Shown here: positions 6,755 to 9,806 of the stretch, in pieces | Position numbering within the stretch: the stretch's first letter is position 1 | Layout: each line of letters opens with the position of its first letter | NCBI GenBank assembly: GCA_029260155.1 | Contig: JAJDDU010000482.1 | Location: forward strand, 1-9,806 | DNA from: Phycisphaerae bacterium | Lineage (GTDB): Bacteria > Planctomycetota > Phycisphaerae > UBA1845 | DNA: 9,806 bases | Direction of reading: 5' to 3' | Translations under genes and position numbers: made by a program | The notes under the pieces: model-generated | The model's input: the letters and a program-made list of their open reading frames with translations, nothing else | Told to the model about the DNA's origin: nothing | Databases searched by the model: none

Positions 6755-6798
6755 GCGGGCTTCGGCCTGCGCGGAGTTCCGCGCGGACTGAAGCCCGC
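6755..6798. repeat. Long imperfect palindrome, REP-like hairpin or terminator of sigma gene
   Basis: The outer stem pairs GCGGGCTTC (6755-6763) with GAAGCCCGC (6790-6798). The inner stem pairs GCGCGG (6769-6774) with CCGCGC (6779-6784) around the loop AGTT. The five bases between stems (GGCCT, GGACT) also pair apart from one mismatch, so about 20 pairs form an almost continuous hairpin. It begins 32 bases after the sigma gene stop. No T-run follows, so a repetitive extragenic palindrome or an RNA-stabilising hairpin is as likely as a terminator. Confidence 0.6.
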
Positions 6799-6900
6799 AG
6801 TTCAAGTCGTCGCGCAACGTGTGAGACACGGTGCCAGTGCCCAGAGCCCAAATTTACGGCTTCCGGCTCCGAACCCTCCCGACGAATCCACGCCCTCTAT

Positions 6901-7092
6901 ACCGGGTGCATCCCATTTTGGGGGGGCGCGATTGAATAATTCGCGCCTTGCTGTACAGGCTTTGATGGCGGCGCGAAGTGTGGCGAGTGTTTTGCCGGGC
7001 GAGACGCGGGGGATGTCTGACCTCGCGCATACGCACAGTGATCCGCGAGGCGAGCTCCACGGATTTGCCACCTTTTTTGGGATGCACGCGGT
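6901..7092. mobile_element. Possible small non-autonomous element bounded by inverted repeats
   Basis: ACCGGGTGCATCCCA (6901-6915) and TGGGATGCACGCGGT (7078-7092) are reverse complements at 14 of 15 positions and bound a 192-base segment. Inside both ends lies a run of T or A and then a G-rich GGxGGC stretch, so the similarity may extend to about 26 bases with changes. The right repeat stops about a dozen bases before recognisable homology in the damaged secreted-protein gene begins. No transposase is inside and I see no target-site duplication. A MITE-like element fits the position, but chance or an old rearrangement scar remains possible. Confidence 0.35.
6925..6947. repeat. Short perfect inverted repeat
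   Basis: GGCGCGA (6925-6931) and TCGCGCC (6941-6947) are exact reverse complements around an AT-rich nine-base loop, just inside the left inverted repeat of the 6901-7092 segment. A subterminal hairpin like this is common in small mobile elements, but it could also be an operator. Confidence 0.4.
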
Positions 7093-7104
7093 CCGAACCC
7101 CCTT

Positions 7105-8181
7105 CACCCGGTCATTGGGCAGAACATGTATCACTTGAAAGGCGGGCGTTTCGAGCAGTTGGGCCAGAGTTGGCTGAAACACGGCTTCTGTGCATTGCAG
7201 CAGAATGTCTGCCAGAGTTGTTCGCCTGTTTGCGGTGGTTGCTGCGCCCAGCTCGGTGTGGGCTGCTCTGATCCGTACTCCGCGTCGCGGAACGGGCAGT
7301 TCAGCAACATGGGCCCCAAGAGTGAGATCAACCCTCACGAGGGAACGAATCTCGGCGTGCACGCCCTTTCCACCAGCGACACGATGCTCAGGGGACGCCT
7401 TCCGGTCCGCAAGGATGAACTCGATCCCGCGCTGAACGTGGGGGCGATCTATTATGTGGAAGGCCACTATGTTGCTCAGGATGACGCCCAGTTCGGCGAC
7501 CGGGCGAATGACAACAACAACGCGTCCTACCGCTAGGTCAATGTTGTCCTGCCAAACTACGACCTGAGTCCTGCCAGCGGCACGGTAGGCGAGGACGCCG
7601 CCATCCACGCGTGGAAGGCCGTGGACGCGCAGGTTGAAATCGTCAACGTTGACGTACCCGACGACGGACGCTTCATCCTTGGATACCGAGTCACGGACAA
7701 CGGCGACGGCACTTGGCACTACGAGTATGCCATGCACTACCTGTGCGCTGATCGCTCAGCCCGGACGTTTTCGGTTCCGCTGCCGAGTGGAGTGGCCGTT
7801 ACAAACGTCGGCTTCCGTGACGTCGACTACCACAGCGGCGAGGTCTATGCCCTCACCGATTGGATCGACGCCCAGGCCGGCGGAGCCATAACGTGGTCAA
7901 CGGAAACAGAAGCACAAAATGCAAACGCCAACGCGCTGCGTTGGGGAACGATGTACGACTTTCGGTTCGACGCCGATACTCCGCCGGAGCCCGCCAGCGT
8001 CACGATTGACCTGTTCAAAGCGGGCATTCCGGCGTCAGTCTCGGCCACCTCGGTTGGACCGCTGGCCACGGGGATTCCCGCAGCGGCCGATTGGGGCATG
8101 TTTGTCATTGCCTTGCTGTTGGGCGTCGCCGGAACGGTTGTCTTCGCGCGCCGCGGTCGGGTGGAGCACACGGGTCAGTAG
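7105..8181 (+). pseudogene. Remnant of a secreted protein with C-terminal IPTL-like sorting tail; 5' truncated, in-frame TAG
   Basis: One reading frame gives clear protein-like sequence from HPVIGQN (7105-7125) through SWLKHG, DELDPALNVGAIYYVEG and NDNNNASYR, then meets TAG at 7534-7536. The same frame resumes at once with VNVVLPNYDLSP and continues through GRFILGYRVTDNGDGTWHYE and NVGFRDVDYHSGEVY to TAG 8179-8181. From memory, intact relatives in planctomycetes continue ASYRQV here, so CAG has probably become TAG. The C-terminus, GIPAAADWG then a hydrophobic helix and ARRGR, resembles IPTL-CTERM or PEP-CTERM-like sorting signals and implies export. Upstream of HPVIGQN the frame becomes unconserved and stops at TGA 7039-7041; no signal peptide or credible start exists, so the N-terminal part is missing. 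Separately, the pieces would be read as 7126-7536 and 7621-8181. A Cys-rich patch (CQSCSPVCGGCC) sits near residue 32 of the remnant. Biochemical function is unknown. The stop overlaps the convergent ggt stop by seven bases. Confidence 0.75.
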
Positions 8182-9665
8182 CCCGCGGGTCGCCCCCCCT
8201 TGTGCGGATCACATGCGCCGAGCCAGCCGTCGGGCGTACGTACGATCGCTTGAACGACGCCCTTTTTCCTCTTGGTGGCAATGCGGTGGCCCCGGGCAGT
8301 AAGTGAGGCGGCGAGGTCGGCTGGCGGAAGGCGGTCGAAGTAGATCTCGTCAGGAAGCCACTGGTGGTGTAGGCGCGGCGTGGTGATGGCTTCTTCGGGC
8401 GGCATGTCGAAATCGATGACGTTGATGAGGACGTTGAGGACCGAGCTGATGATCCTGGGGCCGCCGGATGCGCCGATGAGCACTACGGGTTTGTCGCCTT
8501 CGAGTACGATCGTAGGGCACATGCTTGAGAGCGGTCGTTTGCGTGCTTCGACAGCGTTTCGGTCTGACTGCGTCAGCCCGTAGGCGTTGGGTTGGCCTGG
8601 GCGCGTCGTGAAGTCGTCCATTTCGTTGTTGAGTATGACGCCCCACTTGTCGATCGCAGCCAGCGAGCCAAAGGACGTGTTAATGGTCTCGGTGGCGACG
8701 ACGGCGTTGCCCCAACGGTCGACGACGCAAAAGTGGCTCGTTCCGGAATCGTCCGGGAGCTGGACAGTGCCATAGTGATGGCACTCTGACGTCGCCGTTT
8801 GCCCGATGCAATCGGCGATGTTATCGGAATAATCGGTCGAAGTGAGCAGATCGACCGGGATATCGACGAAGTCGGGGTCCGCCATCCATCTCGCTCGATC
8901 GGCGAACGCATGCTTCATGGCTTCTGTGAAGTTGTGGCGGGCGAGCGAGGCGTTTCTCTCGGAGTTCACTCGCTCGAGTGTGTTGAGCGTTTGGATGATC
9001 GCGACGCCGCCTGATGACGGGGGCGGCATGGTAATGATCTTCAGGCCACGGTAACTGCCGACGATTGGCTGACGTTGTCGTACGCGGTATGTGCCGAGGT
9101 CTGAGGCACGGATGATCCCGCCGCGTTCCGCCATCTCGCGATGCAAGTCTTGGGCGAATTCCCCTCGGTAGAAGAAGTCCGGCCCGTCCTTTGCGAGGCG
9201 TTTCAGAAACTCCGCCATGTGCGGTTGTGTTAGCCGCTGACCCACTGAGGGGGTTTGGCCGTTGCCGAGATGGGTGCGGTAAACGTAGTTGCACGACTGC
9301 TTGAGCGACGGGTTCATGTCGTATTGTGCGAGCGCCGCGGTCGCAGCGTCGACATAGTGCTCGTCGACGGGGAATCCGTCGCGGGCGAGGCGGATCGCGG
9401 GCGCGAGCACGCGGGCGAGCGATAATGTCCCGAACTGTGCCAACGCCTGACACTGGCCGGCCACCGTCGAGGGAACCGCCACGGCGAGATGACCGTTCCG
9501 ACTGGCGTCCGGTAAGTCCGCGCGGACGTACATGTCCGCGGTGGCGGCGGTGGGGGCTGTTTCGCGGTAATCGAGCACGGCCACTTCGCCGCTGGCGAAG
9601 CGGATGATCATAAACCCACCGCCGCCGGGTCCGGTGCTGTAGGGACGGGCAACGCCGAGCGCAAA
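8175..9665 (-). pseudogene. ggt: Gamma-glutamyltranspeptidase, 5' end lost to an insertion sequence
   Basis: Gamma-glutamyltranspeptidases are exported, self-cleaving Ntn hydrolases that transfer or hydrolyse the gamma-glutamyl group of glutathione. Homology begins at FALGVARP (from 9665), continues through the conserved STGPGGGGFM, and runs to TGA 8175-8177. Numbered from ATG 9609-9611, RETAP is at 16-20 (substrate-binding Arg16), the processing and nucleophile Thr is T291 in GTSHFCVVD (289-297), NNEMDDF is at 328-334, KRPLSSM at 358-364 and GASGGPRI at 380-387. Catalytic positions therefore look intact. About 60-80 N-terminal residues, including the signal peptide, are missing. Before FALGV the frame runs into the end of an ISL3-type element and offers no ATG, GTG or TTG. 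ATG 9611 lies inside the conserved GGGGFM motif and is an unlikely natural start. A translated remnant would stay in the cytoplasm and would probably be inactive. An intact copy elsewhere is possible. Confidence 0.85.
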
Positions 9666-9806
9666 GGGGTTCTCCTCCGAATTAGTTACTGGAGAAACGT
9701 CCCGGTAGAGCCTGTTTGACTTTGAGTGCGAAGTATTCGAGATCGTGGAAGCCGTAGGCGATGCGTTTGATGACTTTGATCTTGTTGTTGGCGCCTTCCA
9801 GTTTGC
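9666..9806 (-). mobile_element. End of an ISL3-family insertion sequence, continuing past window
   Basis: The transposase C-terminus stops at 9682 and only about 16 bases separate it from the point where ggt homology resumes. The likely element end on the plus strand begins GGGGTTCTCCTCCGAATTA at 9666-9684; ISL3-family ends typically start with GG and are followed by a pyrimidine-rich stretch. The family usually makes 8-base target duplications, in which case the duplicate here would be AGCGCAAA (9658-9665). The other end is outside the window, so boundary and duplication are unverified. Confidence 0.65.
9682..9806 (-). CDS. ISL3-family transposase, C-terminal fragment at window edge
   Basis: The minus strand reads 40 residues and a TAA stop (9682-9684), beginning KLEGANNKIKVIKRIAYGFH and ending KQALPGRFSSN. 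The pattern xEGxNNKIKxxKRxAYGFxxxEYFxLK is the hallmark C-terminus of IS204/IS1001/IS1165 (ISL3-type DDE) transposases, in which the Glu of EGxNNKIK is the third catalytic residue. The gene enters from the right edge, so most of the protein, including both catalytic Asp residues, is not visible; there is no start codon in the window. The final residues show no frameshift, so the element may be intact outside. It lies in the same orientation as the ggt remnant it interrupts. Confidence 0.85.
   Translation of the reverse strand, partial: KLEGANNKIKVIKRIAYGFHDLEYFALKVKQALPGRFSSN

Larger units (their letters stand above)
6723..7104. other. 382-base region without a convincing gene
   Basis: It contains the long REP-like hairpin (6755-6798), an inverted-repeat-bounded segment (6901-7092) and a short hairpin (6925-6947). 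Frames that cross it on both strands, including a long minus frame over 6802-7737, show no recognisable motifs or family-like sequence and run opposite to clear coding similarity at 7105-8181. I see no tRNA or clear promoter. Confidence 0.5.

Noticed and set aside
6821..7138. Plus-strand open frame that might supply the missing N-terminus of the secreted protein by frameshift
   Set aside because: It has no signal peptide and none of the sequence I would expect before HPVIGQN; the 6978-7271 frame fails the same test.
6802..7737. Minus-strand open frame of 311 codons
   Set aside because: It runs opposite to the clearly protein-like remnant at 7105-8181 and has no recognisable motif; it looks like antisense open frame kept open by composition.
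8821..9453. Minus-strand frame of 210 codons
   Set aside because: It is an alternative frame inside ggt, which has intact catalytic motifs in its own frame.
6723..9806. A new defence or mobile system in the accessory part
   Set aside because: The content is explained by a truncated secreted protein, a truncated ggt and insertion sequence remains; no nuclease-sensor pairs, reverse transcriptase, CRISPR repeats or toxin-antitoxin pair are visible.

Overview
The window looks like chromosomal DNA of a GC-rich planctomycete or a close relative. The best evidence is a di-haem cytochrome c peroxidase with a C-terminal dockerin-like tail, a planctomycete-style sigma-70 factor, and a secreted-type protein ending in a tail like the IPTL-CTERM sorting signals. 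The assignment comes from recognising these families and not from a database search. No tRNA, rRNA, CRISPR array or phage gene is visible.

Left and centre (1-6722) read as ordinary, intact chromosome. An unrecognised gene enters from the left edge (1-486, +) and converges on the cytochrome c peroxidase (521-1975, -). The peroxidase is divergent from a two-gene unit: aspartate kinase lysC (2129-3370, +), then, only 3 bases later, a membrane-anchored SNase-like nuclease (3374-4009, +). A MacB/FtsX-type ABC permease without an adjacent ATPase follows (4099-5424, +). A 305-base gap with a good promoter, an inverted repeat over its -35 box and a long leader then precedes a sigma-70 family factor (5730-6722, +).

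Right part (6723-9806) looks like a decaying accessory region. After the sigma gene comes a long REP-like hairpin (6755-6798), then a possible small mobile element bounded by 15-base inverted repeats (6901-7092). Next is the remnant of a secreted protein gene (about 7105-8181, +) that has lost its 5' end and carries an in-frame TAG where CAG is expected. Its stop overlaps the stop of a convergent gamma-glutamyltranspeptidase gene (8175-9665, -). That gene is cut at its 5' end by what appears to be the end of an ISL3-family insertion sequence, whose transposase C-terminus (9682-9806, -) runs off the right edge.

The genes do not form one pathway. lysC and the nuclease are probably co-transcribed; the other intact genes look like separate transcription units. 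I found no convincing new multi-gene system. The observations most worth checking are the insertion sequence cutting ggt, the doubly damaged secreted-protein gene with its candidate element, the sigma factor's promoter architecture, and the peroxidase-dockerin fusion.
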